This document shows positions 9,986 through 19,624 of a DNA stretch of 64,000 bases, piece after piece; within the stretch, counting starts at the first letter, position 1; the number at the start of each line of letters is the position of its first letter. Made by a program: the position numbers and the translations under genes. The notes under the pieces are model-generated. The model saw only the letters and a list, made by a program, of their open reading frames with translations, made no database searches and was not told the DNA's origin. Source of the DNA: Halanaerobium praevalens DSM 2228 (GTDB lineage: Bacteria > Bacillota > Halanaerobiia > Halanaerobiales > Halanaerobiaceae); NCBI RefSeq assembly GCF_000165465.1, contig NC_017455.1, positions 1,054,001 to 1,118,000 of the forward strand, given 5' to 3'.

Positions 9986-12076
9986 ATGAAAGAATGGACA
10001 ATCGATTATGCTGGTGACCAATTTAATTTTCAAACTGGTAAATTGGCCAAACAAGCAAATGGTTCTGTAGTAGTCCGCTGTGGTGATTCTCAGGTTTTAG
10101 TAACAGCAGTAATGGATGAACCAAGACCAGGGATGAATTATTTTCCCTTAATGGTTAATTATGAAGAAAGAGTTTATGCTATTGGACAAATTCCAGGTAG
10201 TGTAATGAGAAGAGAAGGAAGACCTAGAGATGAAGCAACTCTAGCTGCTAGAGTTATAGATAGATCAATTAGACCTTTATTTCCAGAAGGGTTTAGACAT
10301 GATGTTCAGATTGTGGCTACAATTTTATCAGTTGATGATGATCATGATCCTGAAGTATTAGCTTTAAATGGTGCTTCAGCAGCCTTAACTTTATCTGATA
10401 TTCCTTTTGCTGGACCAATTGGAGGAGTAAAAGTTGCTTTAGTTGATGAGCAGATTATTATTAATCCAAATGAAGAAGAAAGAGAAAATAGTGATTTAGA
10501 TTTAGTAGTTGCTGGAAGTAAAGATGCAATTATGATGGTAGAAGCAAGTGCTAATGAAGTCAGTGAAGCAACTGTATTAGAAGCAATGAAAGTTGCCCAT
10601 GCAGAAATCAAAAAGATTATTTCTTTACAAGAAGAAATGCGTCAAGAAGCTGGAGAAGATAAATTCCACTTTGAATCACCAACAGTTGACTCAGAAATTC
10701 AAAGTAAAGTAGATGAAATTCTTGGTAATAAATTAAAAGAAGCTATTCAAATTCAGGAAAAACAAGCTAGAAGTGATAAAATAGATGAGCTAAAAGCTGA
10801 ACTTAAAGCAACTATTAATCCAGATGAGGAATCAGAACTTGATTCTCAAATCGGAATGGCTTTTGAAAAGATGCTAAAGAAATCTGTTAAAAGTTTAGTA
10901 GTTGAAGATGGTATTCGTCCTGATGGTAGAGATTATGATGAAATTAGACCTATTTGGGCAGAAGTTGATTTTGTTCCTAGAGCTCATGGTTCAGGAGTCT
11001 TTACCCGTGGTGAAACACAAGCTTTAAGTGTTTTAACTCTTGGTTCTGCTAGAGATGAACAAACTTTATTTGGCTTGGGAGAAAATGAAACTAAGCGTTA
11101 TATGCACCATTATAATTTCCCATCCTTTTGTGTTGGTGAAACATCTCCAATGCGTTCACCAGGTAGAAGAGAAATTGGTCATGGTACTTTAGGAGAAAAA
11201 GCATTGTTACCTGTTATTCCAAGTGAAGAGGAATTTCCTTATACAATCAGAATTGTATCTGAAGTATTAGAATCTAATGGTTCTTCCTCACAGGCAAGTA
11301 TTTGTGGTAGTTCTTTAGCTTTAATGGCTGCTGGAGTACCAATTAAGGCACCTGTTGCTGGAATAGCTATGGGTTTAATGAAAAAAGATGATGATGTTGT
11401 AATTTTATCTGATATTCAGGGCTTTGAAGATTTTAATGGAGATATGGACTTTAAAGTTGCTGGTACTGAAGCAGGGATTACCGCTTTACAGATGGATATT
11501 AAATTAAAAGGATTATCATATGATATCTTAGAAGAAGCATTAGAAAAAGCTAAAAAAGGTAGAATGCATATTATGGGCAAAATGTTAGATGTTATTCCAG
11601 AAGCTCGCCCAGAGCTATCGGAAAATGCACCTGCTATTATAACTATGAATATTGATCCAGAAAAAATTAGATTTGTTATTGGTCCTGGTGGAAAAATGAT
11701 CAATAAGATTATCGATGAAACTGGAGCTAGTATTGATATTGAAGATGATGGCTTAGTTAAAATCATGACAGATGATCAAGAAGGTGGCCAGCAGGCACAA
11801 GAAATGATTGCTCGCTTAACTGAAGAAGTAGAAGTTGGTAAAATATATCAAGGTAAAGTAAAAAGAATTATGAATTTCGGTGCTTTTGTAGAAATTCTGC
11901 CAAATAAAGAAGGTCTTGTTCATATTTCTAAGTTAGCTGATCGTCATGTAAAAGAAGTTGGAGATATTGTTTCCGTAGGAGACGAGATTCCTGTAAAAGT
12001 TATTGAAATAGATAATCAGGATCGAATTAATTTATCTCTAAAAGATGCTAAAAAAGAATTAGAAGCTAAAGAATAA
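9986..12076 (+). CDS. pnp: Polyribonucleotide nucleotidyltransferase (PNPase)
   Basis: Phosphorolytic 3'-5' exoribonuclease of the mRNA decay machinery. 696 residues: two RNase PH-like cores (the second with GETQALSVLTLGSARDEQ and GSSSQASICG), a helical linker, a KH domain (IGPGGKMINKI) and an S1 domain (GKVKRIMNFGAFVEI). The ATG at 9986 is preceded by AAGGAGGA; a TTG at 9965 would overlap the terminator and is rejected. A 74-nt gap without clear signals follows before nfo. Confidence 0.98.
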   Translation: MKEWTIDYAGDQFNFQTGKLAKQANGSVVVRCGDSQVLVTAVMDEPRPGMNYFPLMVNYEERVYAIGQIPGSVMRREGRPRDEATLAARVIDRSIRPLFPEGFRHDVQIVATILSVDDDHDPEVLALNGASAALTLSDIPFAGPIGGVKVALVDEQIIINPNEEERENSDLDLVVAGSKDAIMMVEASANEVSEATVLEAMKVAHAEIKKIISLQEEMRQEAGEDKFHFESPTVDSEIQSKVDEILGNKLKEAIQIQEKQARSDKIDELKAELKATINPDEESELDSQIGMAFEKMLKKSVKSLVVEDGIRPDGRDYDEIRPIWAEVDFVPRAHGSGVFTRGETQALSVLTLGSARDEQTLFGLGENETKRYMHHYNFPSFCVGETSPMRSPGRREIGHGTLGEKALLPVIPSEEEFPYTIRIVSEVLESNGSSSQASICGSSLALMAAGVPIKAPVAGIAMGLMKKDDDVVILSDIQGFEDFNGDMDFKVAGTEAGITALQMDIKLKGLSYDILEEALEKAKKGRMHIMGKMLDVIPEARPELSENAPAIITMNIDPEKIRFVIGPGGKMINKIIDETGASIDIEDDGLVKIMTDDQEGGQQAQEMIARLTEEVEVGKIYQGKVKRIMNFGAFVEILPNKEGLVHISKLADRHVKEVGDIVSVGDEIPVKVIEIDNQDRINLSLKDAKKELEAKE

Positions 12077-12150
12077 GAGAATTGAAAGATATAAAAATAA
12101 CTAGCTTTAATTAATTTAAAGTAATAGTAAAATTTTGAGAGGGGCTTTAA

Positions 12151-12993
12151 ATGATTTTAGGTAAACATGTTTCTATAGCTGGAGGTCTTGAAAAAGCATT
12201 TAAAAGAGCAGCTGATATTGGCTGTAATTCAATGCAAATTTTTGTTAAAAATCCACGCGGCTGGAAAATGCGTGTAGTTGATAATACAGAAATAGCAAGA
12301 TTTAAGAGAGCTAGAAAAAAGTATAAATTAAAACCAGTGATAGTTCATGCTGCTTATTTAATTAATTTAGCTTCTCCAAAAGATGAATTGTGGGAAAAAT
12401 CAATTTCAGCTCTTAAGTCTGAATATAAACGTTGTGACAGGCTCGGAGCTGAATACCTGATTTTTCATCCAGGTAGTCATACTGGTTCTGGTTTAAAAAA
12501 TGGTATTAAAAGAATTGTTCAGGCCTTAAATATAGTTTTAGCTGAAGTAGAAAATGAAACTATGATTCTTTTAGAAAATACAGCTGGGGCTGGAACAAGT
12601 ATTGGTCAAAAATTTTCTGTTTTACAAGAAATTATAGAGCAAGTTGACCAATCAGCAAGATTAGGAGTTTGTATTGATACCTGCCATGCCTTTGCAGCCT
12701 GCTATAATTTAAGCAAAAAACAAGGTTTGGAAAATTTGATTAGTGATTTTGATAAGCTAATAGGACTTGATAAGTTAAAAGTTATTCATCTTAATGATTC
12801 TCATTTTGAATGTTGTACAAATAAAGATCAACATGCCCATCTTGGTCAAGGTAAAATAGGAGTAGATGCTTTTCAAAACCTAATTAATCATGCTCAATTA
12901 AAAGCTAAAACTTTTATTTTAGAAACACCACAGTTTGAAAAGCAAAAAGAAGATGATGATATTATTTTATTAAAGCAATTAAGGGAGGACTAA
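12151..12993 (+). CDS. nfo: Endonuclease IV (AP endonuclease)
   Basis: Zinc-dependent base-excision repair enzyme that cuts at abasic sites. 280 residues. AP_endonuc_2 family motifs: HVSIAGG at the N-terminus, FHPGSHTG, LLENTAGAGTSIG, CIDTCHAFAA, HLNDS and DQHAHLGQGKIG, which together supply the histidine, aspartate and glutamate metal ligands. ATG start behind GAGAGGGG. The DinG-like helicase gene follows after 2 nt, so the two are probably co-transcribed DNA-repair functions. Confidence 0.97.
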   Translation: MILGKHVSIAGGLEKAFKRAADIGCNSMQIFVKNPRGWKMRVVDNTEIARFKRARKKYKLKPVIVHAAYLINLASPKDELWEKSISALKSEYKRCDRLGAEYLIFHPGSHTGSGLKNGIKRIVQALNIVLAEVENETMILLENTAGAGTSIGQKFSVLQEIIEQVDQSARLGVCIDTCHAFAACYNLSKKQGLENLISDFDKLIGLDKLKVIHLNDSHFECCTNKDQHAHLGQGKIGVDAFQNLINHAQLKAKTFILETPQFEKQKEDDDIILLKQLRED

Positions 12994-12995
12994 AG

Positions 12996-15446
12996 TTGTC
13001 TGCTAGTGCTGAAATCTTATTAGAAGTTGGAGAAAATTTAAAAAAAGAAATAGAAAAAGCTTCCGGGAATGAAATATTTGTTAGAGCAAAATTAAATAAT
13101 AAAAAAATTATTAAAGAAATCGAAGTTTTAGCAAGAGGAAATAGTTATTCAGCTCCAGCTGTACTTAATGATTTAATGGCAGGAGAAATGATTATTCATA
13201 ACCATCCGTCTGGAGATTTAACTCCTTCAGCAGCAGACATTAGTTTAGCAGCTAAAATGGCAGCTAGAGAAGTTGGTTTTGCTATTATAAATAATGCAGC
13301 TGATCAAATATATGTAGTGGTTGAGGCTGGTAAAACGAAAGAAACTAAAAAATTAGATCAAATAGAAATTTTAAATTATTTTAAAAAAGAGGGAAAATTA
13401 GCAAATAAATTAAATAATTTCTCAGAAAGAAAAGAACAGCTGGTTACTGCTCAAGCTATTATTGAATCGTTTAATAAAAGTCAATTTAATTTTATTGAAG
13501 CAGGAACAGGAACTGGTAAATCTTTTGCTTATTTAATACCTGCTCTTTTTTATAATAATTTAAATCAAAGTAGAATAGTTATTTCTACTAATACAATTAA
13601 TTTACAGGAACAATTAATCAATAAAGATTTATTAACTTTAAAACGAGTTTTAGATTTTGATTTTAATGCTGTATTAGTCAAAGGGAGAAATAATTATCTT
13701 TGTTTAAGAAAGTTTAAAAACTTTGAAAAAAACTTTGAAAATCAAGAATTAGAAATTAAAGAGTCTATTTTTAAAGAATTAAAAAATTGGAAAAAAAATA
13801 CTGATAATGGTGAAAAAACAGAAATAAATTTTCAGTTAAAAAATAAAGTTTGGAATCAAATTGCTGCTGAAAGTGATCTTTGTTTAAAAACTTCTTGTCC
13901 CTTTTATCTTAAATGTCATTTTATGCAGGCTAGGAAGAAAATTTATAAAGCTGATATTTTAATAGTTAATCACCATTTATTATTATCTGATGCTAGAGTT
14001 AAATCTGATACTGGTTCAGTTGATAAAGGTATTTTACCAAATTTTAATCATTTAATTATAGATGAAGCACATAATATTGGTGAGATAGCAACAAATCACC
14101 TTGGGCATCCTCTTTATCAGCCACTTTTAGATAATTGGTTAAAAGGTTTGAGTGGAGAAAAAAATTCTCTTTTAGCAGAAATAAGAGGGGATATAGCTTT
14201 TGCACTTGATTCTGACCAAAAACGTTTAAGAGAAATTCTGGATAAAAAAGTAATTCCGATAACCCAAAAAATTAGAGATTTAATACCTCAATATTTTAAT
14301 GAATTAAAAACTTTAATCTCAGATTATAAGAAAAAGAAAATAACTGTAGATGAGCAGTTAAAAAATAGTCCTAAATGGCAAGAATTTAAGGAGACAGCAG
14401 AAAATTTAGCTGCTTATTTAAAAAATAATTTTTCGTTTTTGCAAATCATTTATGAGAATCTATATTTGGGCTTAGAACTTGAAACTGATGAAAGTGAAAT
14501 GAAAATAAAATCTAGTTTAAACCGCTGTCAAGATCTAATAAAAAGAGTAGAATTTAATTTAAAGGCAGCAGATACTGACTATGTTTTTTGGTTAGAATCT
14601 AGCTATTATCGTGGTTCTGAACAAGTTGTACAAAAGTCAGCTCCAATTGATGCAGGTAAATTTTTGCCAGATTTGCTCTGGTCTAAATTAAGTAATTTGA
14701 TTTTTACTTCAGCGACAATTACTGCTGATAATTCTTTTGATTATTTTTATCGAGAAACTGGGATTAAAAAAGCTGAAGAATTAAAAGTAGATTCTCCTTT
14801 TGATTATTCTAAACAAGCTGAACTTTTGATCCCTTTAGATTTTCCTGACCCAGCTAATAATAACTTTTTAAAAGAGTTAGTTATTAACCTAAAAAAAATA
14901 ATTATTAAAACAAAAGGTTCAACAATGGTTTTATTCACTTCTTATAAAATGTTAAGTTATTGTTATAATAATCTAAAAGATGAATTAGAAAAGCAAGGGA
15001 TTAGAATTTTATCACAATCAAAATTATCTCGAAATTTTATAATGCAAGAATTTAAGGTTGAAACAAAAACAATTATTTTTGGAACTTCAAGTTTTTGGGA
15101 AGGGGTAGATTTACCAGGTGATTTACTTAAATATTTAATTGTAGTTAAGCTTCCTTTTCCAGTTCCAGGTGAGCCATTATATAAGGCTAAAGAAGATTTG
15201 TTAAAAGCCGAAGGTTTAAATCCCTTTTATAATTTAGCTTTACCACAGGCAGTTATTAAATTCAGGCAGGGGTTTGGGCGTCTAATTAGATCTAAAAAAG
15301 ACTCAGGTTTAATCATTCTATTTGACAGAAGAGTTAAATCTAGATCATATGGTTCTAAATTTTTACAATCTTTACCTAAAGAATGTCCAGTTTTAGAAAT
15401 TGATTCTAAAACTATAATTGCTAAAATACAAGAAAATGGAGTTTAA
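12996..15446 (+). CDS. DinG/XPD-family helicase with N-terminal RadC-like JAMM domain
   Basis: 816 residues. Residues about 20-115 resemble a RadC/JAB metalloprotease-fold domain with a JAMM-like set HNHPSG (His68, His70) and Asp81 in the pattern HxHPSGxxxPSxxD. From about 145 it is a superfamily 2 helicase: Walker A AGTGTGKS (169-176), DEAH (356-359), and four cysteines (236, 296, 301, 307) placed like the FeS cluster of XPD/DinG. A C-terminal motif VI (KFRQGFGRLIRS) is present. The DnaQ exonuclease domain of Bacillus DinG is absent. TTG start after AGGGAGGAC. Probably unwinds DNA or RNA-DNA structures during repair; the role of the JAMM domain is unknown. Confidence 0.88.
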   Translation: MSASAEILLEVGENLKKEIEKASGNEIFVRAKLNNKKIIKEIEVLARGNSYSAPAVLNDLMAGEMIIHNHPSGDLTPSAADISLAAKMAAREVGFAIINNAADQIYVVVEAGKTKETKKLDQIEILNYFKKEGKLANKLNNFSERKEQLVTAQAIIESFNKSQFNFIEAGTGTGKSFAYLIPALFYNNLNQSRIVISTNTINLQEQLINKDLLTLKRVLDFDFNAVLVKGRNNYLCLRKFKNFEKNFENQELEIKESIFKELKNWKKNTDNGEKTEINFQLKNKVWNQIAAESDLCLKTSCPFYLKCHFMQARKKIYKADILIVNHHLLLSDARVKSDTGSVDKGILPNFNHLIIDEAHNIGEIATNHLGHPLYQPLLDNWLKGLSGEKNSLLAEIRGDIAFALDSDQKRLREILDKKVIPITQKIRDLIPQYFNELKTLISDYKKKKITVDEQLKNSPKWQEFKETAENLAAYLKNNFSFLQIIYENLYLGLELETDESEMKIKSSLNRCQDLIKRVEFNLKAADTDYVFWLESSYYRGSEQVVQKSAPIDAGKFLPDLLWSKLSNLIFTSATITADNSFDYFYRETGIKKAEELKVDSPFDYSKQAELLIPLDFPDPANNNFLKELVINLKKIIIKTKGSTMVLFTSYKMLSYCYNNLKDELEKQGIRILSQSKLSRNFIMQEFKVETKTIIFGTSSFWEGVDLPGDLLKYLIVVKLPFPVPGEPLYKAKEDLLKAEGLNPFYNLALPQAVIKFRQGFGRLIRSKKDSGLIILFDRRVKSRSYGSKFLQSLPKECPVLEIDSKTIIAKIQENGV

Positions 15447-15448
15447 AA

Positions 15449-16375
15449 ATGACTAGAATTAAAATTATGGTATGTTTTTTTATAGGTTTTTTAATTATTT
15501 TAGGAACAACAACAATCTATGCTGCTCCTAATTTAAGTTTGATTTATGTAATTCAGCAAGGAGACACTCTTTCTGAAATTATAGAAGAATATAATATTAA
15601 TCTGGATAAACTAAAAAAAGCAAATAATATTTCAAATATAGCAAATATAAAAATGGGTGATGAGCTGATCATACCCCTCACTAATGAGCAGACAAATAAA
15701 TTGAATAGTTCTGATAAATTATTTAGTCAATATACAAATAAAAAAGAAGAACTTTCTCTTACTATCAATACTCATTATGCAGCTAGAATAAATCCTGGTC
15801 AAGAAATTCCAGATATTAAAAATATTCCCCAAAACAAAATTATTAATTATTATGTTGGGCCTGGAGATACTCTTTATGATCTAGCTAGAGATTTTAGCAC
15901 TTCAATTGGTATAATTCTGGCTTTAAATAATAAAGAAAATAATTTTATTCGTCAAGGTGAACGTTTAAAACTACCAGTTCATAATTTAACTGATCATCAA
16001 ATTTTAAATAAAAGAGTTAGTAAACAAGAATTAAACCTACTAGCCAGAGCTATTCATGGTGAAGCAAGGGGAGAACCTTATTTAGGGCAGGTGGCTGTAG
16101 CTGCAGTAATTATCAATAGAGTTTTAAGTTATCAATTTCCAAACACTTTTGCTCAGGTGATATATCAAAGAGGGCAATTTTCAGCGGTGGGAGATGGTCA
16201 AATTAATTTAAGACCAAATCAAACTGCTTATCGAGCTGCTAGAGAAGCTTTAAATGGTAATGATCCTACAAATGGAGCTTTATATTTCTATAACCCTAAG
16301 ACAGCTACTAGAGTTAGTTTTTTTCGAGGCAGAAGAGTTATTACAAAAATAGGAAACCATCTTTTTGTAGAATAA
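15449..16375 (+). CDS. LysM-containing cell-wall hydrolase, SleB/CwlJ type
   Basis: Exported peptidoglycan hydrolase. 308 residues: signal peptide (1-26, ending IYAA), a LysM domain (about 33-75: YVIQQGDTLSEI), a second LysM (about 131-175: YYVGPGDTLYDLARD), and a Hydrolase_2 (SleB-like) domain from about 192 to the end with the catalytic region IHGEARGE and the GQFSAVGDG motif. The family includes spore-cortex lytic enzymes, but LysM-bearing members also occur in vegetative cells. The ATG lies 2 nt after the helicase stop. Confidence 0.9.
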   Translation: MTRIKIMVCFFIGFLIILGTTTIYAAPNLSLIYVIQQGDTLSEIIEEYNINLDKLKKANNISNIANIKMGDELIIPLTNEQTNKLNSSDKLFSQYTNKKEELSLTINTHYAARINPGQEIPDIKNIPQNKIINYYVGPGDTLYDLARDFSTSIGIILALNNKENNFIRQGERLKLPVHNLTDHQILNKRVSKQELNLLARAIHGEARGEPYLGQVAVAAVIINRVLSYQFPNTFAQVIYQRGQFSAVGDGQINLRPNQTAYRAAREALNGNDPTNGALYFYNPKTATRVSFFRGRRVITKIGNHLFVE

Positions 16376-16397
16376 AATGTTTTTTTATAGTTATGAT

Positions 16398-16430
16398 AAA
16401 ATCCAGCTTTTTTAAGCTGGTTTATTTTTT
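16398..16430 (+). terminator. Intrinsic terminator after the cell-wall hydrolase
   Basis: CCAGCTT/AAGCTGG stem with a TTTT loop, followed by TTTATTTTTT. Confidence 0.88.
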
Positions 16431-16483
16431 AATTACTGGAAATAAAAATTATTAAATATTATATCAAATAAAGGATGATTTAA

Positions 16484-16933
16484 ATGAAAATTAAAGTTGA
16501 AAGAGTTAATAAAAAAATAGAACTGCCTCAATATCAACATTATGGTGAAGATGCAGGACTTGATCTTCATTCGGCTGAAGAACTAACAATTAAAAGTGGA
16601 GAATATAAATTGATTAAAACAGGTTTGAAAATTGCTGTACCACAAGGATATGCAGCTTTTGTTTATCCACGCAGTGGTTTGGCTTTAAAAAAAGGAGTTA
16701 CTGTTTTAAATGCTGATGGAGTTATAGATTCTGGTTATCGTGGAGAAGTAGGTGTAATTTTAATTAATCATGGAGAAAATAATTTTGAAATTAACGTTAA
16801 TGACCGGATAGCCCAATTAATAATTCAAAAAGTAAATATCATTGAATGGGAAGAAGTAGAAAATCTTACTGAAAGCCAGCGTGGTGAAGGTGGATTTGGT
16901 CATACTGGAGTTAAACATAGTAAAGAAAAATAA
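16484..16933 (+). CDS. dut: dUTP diphosphatase
   Basis: Hydrolyses dUTP to dUMP and keeps uracil out of DNA. 149 residues, trimeric dUTPase family, with the five motifs in order: DAGLDLHS, PRSGLALK, NADGVIDSGYRGE, DRIAQLII and RGEGGFGHTG. The last motif is the mobile C-terminal arm, so the gene is complete. ATG start behind AAAGGATGA. It stands alone between a terminator and a promoter-like sequence. Confidence 0.97.
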   Translation: MKIKVERVNKKIELPQYQHYGEDAGLDLHSAEELTIKSGEYKLIKTGLKIAVPQGYAAFVYPRSGLALKKGVTVLNADGVIDSGYRGEVGVILINHGENNFEINVNDRIAQLIIQKVNIIEWEEVENLTESQRGEGGFGHTGVKHSKEK

Positions 16934-16977
16934 AAAGGTTTTAGCTTATATTATTAATTTAAATCATAAAATTTTTA

Positions 16978-17005
16978 TTGCAATAACAACTATAATTATT
17001 ATAAA
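16978..17005 (+). promoter_or_regulatory. Possible promoter of the homoserine dehydrogenase-like gene
   Basis: TTGCAA, a 16-bp spacer and TATAAA in the AT-rich gap between dut and the next gene. The leader that follows contains a weak inverted repeat (TTGAAGAA/TTTTTCAA). No lysine riboswitch-like sequence was recognised. Confidence 0.35.
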
Positions 17006-17088
17006 ATAGATGTTGAAGAAGATTTTTTCAATAGTTGCTTAGACTTCAATTAAAATAGTTTAAGAGTTTAAATGAGGAGATATTTAAA

Positions 17089-18369
17089 ATGCTAAATTTA
17101 GCTTTAATAGTTAAGCAAAAATCTTTAAATTCATTTTATAGCTTTTTTGAAACTAAAAAAGATGAAATCAGAAGTTTAATTAAGCAAAAAGTAAAGATAG
17201 ATTATATTTATTCTGAAAATGAAAATTTATTCAATAATAGTTTAATCAAAGATAAATCAATTCAAATAACTAAAAACTACAAACAAATTTTATTAGACCA
17301 GAAAATTGATCTGATTTTAGAGCTGAATAAAAGTGAAAAATCATTATTTTTTATAAAAGAGGCTTTAAAAAATAAAAAGGATTTTATTAGTACAAATGCA
17401 GAAGTTTTAGCTAATAATTATTCTGTAATTAAAAAAATAGAAAAAGAAAATCAAGGTCAAGTCTATTTTTCTGCTTTATTTTCACCTTTACCTATAGCTA
17501 ATTTAATTAATTATTGTTATCCTTTAGCTAAGTTAAAACAATTAACTGCTATTATAAATCCAAATACTAATTATATTTTAGCCAAAATGGGTGAAAATAC
17601 TGTGAGTATGAAAGAAACGGTAGCAGATTTTAAAAAAACAGAAAAAATTAGCGAAAATCAAGAATTAGATTTAGAAGGTGCTAATAGTTTTTATAAAACT
17701 ATATTATTGGCGAATTTAATTTATGGAATTAGTTTAAGTCCTAAAGAATTTAAGTTAAATGGAATTAAAGGTATTACAAGTTATGATTTGATTTATGCAG
17801 ATGAATTAGGTTATAAAATAAAATTAATTTCAATGATTAAAAGAAAAAATAAAAATTTATATTTAAGTATTAGGCCTCATTTAGTAGCAAAAAATAGTTT
17901 ATTTGCTACTAATAATAAGACAAATAGCCTATTTGAATTTGTTTTTCAACCAGATAATAGAGTGGTTTTTGAAGCTGAAAAAAATAGTAATGATTTTTAT
18001 GATTTGTTATTTTTAGATATTATTAATGCTGCTAAAAATTCTAAACAAAAAAATGAATTAAATTTAACTAATCAAATTCAAGTTGCTGATCATTATGATT
18101 TTTATGATTATCAAGCAAATAAATTTTATCTTAGATTGCAGCTGGAAAAAAATAAAGATATAATTAAGCAAATAAAAGATATTTTTTCCGAAAAAAATTT
18201 AGCAGAACTTATTTTGCATGATAATTTAACTGAAACTCCATTAATGCCTGTAGTTATTATAACCAAAAACATCCAAGAAAAGAAATTGAAGAAAATTTTA
18301 GAAGAAGTAGAGAAATTAGAAGGTGTTTTAACAGTTAATAATATTATTCCAATCCAGGTAAAACAATAA
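17089..18369 (+). CDS. Degenerate homoserine dehydrogenase-like protein with C-terminal ACT domain
   Basis: 426 residues, aligned by eye to homoserine dehydrogenase. The N-terminal Rossmann segment starts NLALIVKQKSLNSF and lacks the GxGxxG loop. The usual TANK motif reads STNAEVLA, so its lysine is missing, and NGTTNYIL reads NPNTNYIL. The DxEGxxxxxK segment (DLEGANSFYK) and GITSYDLIYADELGYKIKL are kept, and the last 75 residues look like an ACT domain. It directly precedes aspartokinase (31-nt gap), so it belongs to that pathway by context. It may be a divergent enzyme or a regulatory pseudoenzyme; the frame is intact and low in GC like its neighbours. Confidence 0.75.
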   Translation: MLNLALIVKQKSLNSFYSFFETKKDEIRSLIKQKVKIDYIYSENENLFNNSLIKDKSIQITKNYKQILLDQKIDLILELNKSEKSLFFIKEALKNKKDFISTNAEVLANNYSVIKKIEKENQGQVYFSALFSPLPIANLINYCYPLAKLKQLTAIINPNTNYILAKMGENTVSMKETVADFKKTEKISENQELDLEGANSFYKTILLANLIYGISLSPKEFKLNGIKGITSYDLIYADELGYKIKLISMIKRKNKNLYLSIRPHLVAKNSLFATNNKTNSLFEFVFQPDNRVVFEAEKNSNDFYDLLFLDIINAAKNSKQKNELNLTNQIQVADHYDFYDYQANKFYLRLQLEKNKDIIKQIKDIFSEKNLAELILHDNLTETPLMPVVIITKNIQEKKLKKILEEVEKLEGVLTVNNIIPIQVKQ

Positions 18370-18400
18370 TAAGATAATTTACAATAGGAAGGTGAAATAG

Positions 18401-19624
18401 GTGTCACTAATTGTACAAAAATATGGAGGAAGCTCAGTAGCTAATCCTGATTTAATCAAAAATGTTGCTAAAAGAATAGTTGAGAGCTATAAGCAAGGCA
18501 ATCAAATGATTGTTGTAGTTTCTGCTATGGGAAATACAACTGATCATTTAATAGATTTGATGGGTAATATTACTGATAATCCAGATCCAAGAGAAGTAGA
18601 TATGCTCTTAACAACAGGAGAGCAAGTTTCAATTGCTCTTTTAACAATGGCAATTCAGGCTGATGGTTATCCTGCTATTTCTTTAACCGGGAGTCAATTA
18701 AAAATAAAAACTAATGAGCAGTATAATCAGGCTGTAATTAAAGATGTAGATACTACTCGTTTAAAAAAAGAATTAGCTGAAAACAAAATTGTTATTGTAG
18801 CTGGTTTTCAAGGTGTAAATGATAACAATGATTTTACAACTTTAGGTAGAGGTGGATCTGATACTACAGCAGTAGCAGTAGCAGCTGCTGTTAATGCAGA
18901 TCGTTGTGAAATTTATTCAGATGTAGCAGGTGTTTATACAGCTGATCCACAGCTTGTAAAAAGTGCTAGCAAACTAGACTATATTTCATATGAAGAAATG
19001 TTAGAATTAGCTAATTTAGGAGCAAATGTCCTACATCCTAGAGCAGTAGAATTAGCTAATAAATATAAATTGAGTTTATATATTGCTTCAAGCTTTAATC
19101 AGTTAAAAGGTACCATTGTTAGAGGAGATGCACAAATGGAAACAAAAAAGGATGTAATTGGAGCTGCAAGTGATGTAGGAGAAATAAAAATTACAGTAGA
19201 AAAAATACCTGATGAGCCTGGTATTGCAGGCAAGTTATTTACTCCTTTAGCAACTGCTGGAGTTAATGTAGATATGATTATTCAAAATCTACAGCATAAT
19301 GGCTTAAATGATATAACTTTTACTATTAATTATGAACAAGAAAAATTAGCAATTTCTGTTTTAGAAAAATTGAAAGCTAAACTTAATTTTAAAACTTATA
19401 ATGTTGATCAACATGTAGCAAAAATTTCAATAGTAGGTGCAGGAATGATTGCAACTCCTGGTATTGCTGCTAGAATGTTTACAGCTTTGGGGAATAACAA
19501 TATAAATATTGAAATGATAACTACTTCTGAGATAAAAGTTTCTTGTTTGATAAATAAGGATTATGCTGTTAAAGCTTTAAATGTTATACATAAAGAGTTC
19601 GATTTAGATAAAATTAATAATTAA
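18401..19624 (+). CDS. lysC: Aspartate kinase
   Basis: Phosphorylates aspartate, the first step toward lysine, threonine and methionine. 407 residues: an amino-acid kinase domain starting VQKYGGSSVA, with the TTGEQVS and TLGRGGSDTTAVA substrate and nucleotide loops, then two ACT domains from about residue 265 (ITVEKIPDEPGIAGKLF, ISIVGAGMIATPGIAARMF) expected to bind feedback inhibitors. GTG start after GGAAGGTGA. Partner of the upstream homoserine dehydrogenase-like gene; asd lies 17 kb away. Confidence 0.97.
   Translation: MSLIVQKYGGSSVANPDLIKNVAKRIVESYKQGNQMIVVVSAMGNTTDHLIDLMGNITDNPDPREVDMLLTTGEQVSIALLTMAIQADGYPAISLTGSQLKIKTNEQYNQAVIKDVDTTRLKKELAENKIVIVAGFQGVNDNNDFTTLGRGGSDTTAVAVAAAVNADRCEIYSDVAGVYTADPQLVKSASKLDYISYEEMLELANLGANVLHPRAVELANKYKLSLYIASSFNQLKGTIVRGDAQMETKKDVIGAASDVGEIKITVEKIPDEPGIAGKLFTPLATAGVNVDMIIQNLQHNGLNDITFTINYEQEKLAISVLEKLKAKLNFKTYNVDQHVAKISIVGAGMIATPGIAARMFTALGNNNINIEMITTSEIKVSCLINKDYAVKALNVIHKEFDLDKINN

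Noticed and set aside
11416-11766. Minus-strand open frame opposite pnp
   Set aside because: Shadow of a strongly conserved coding region; isoleucine/serine-rich with no independent signals.
12080-12150. Short inverted repeat CTTTAA/TTAAAG between pnp and nfo
   Set aside because: Six AT-only pairs with no T-run; not distinguishable from background in this genome.
16934-17088. Possible lysine riboswitch before the aspartate-pathway genes
   Set aside because: The gap is too short and too AT-rich, and none of the conserved riboswitch core or an associated terminator was seen.
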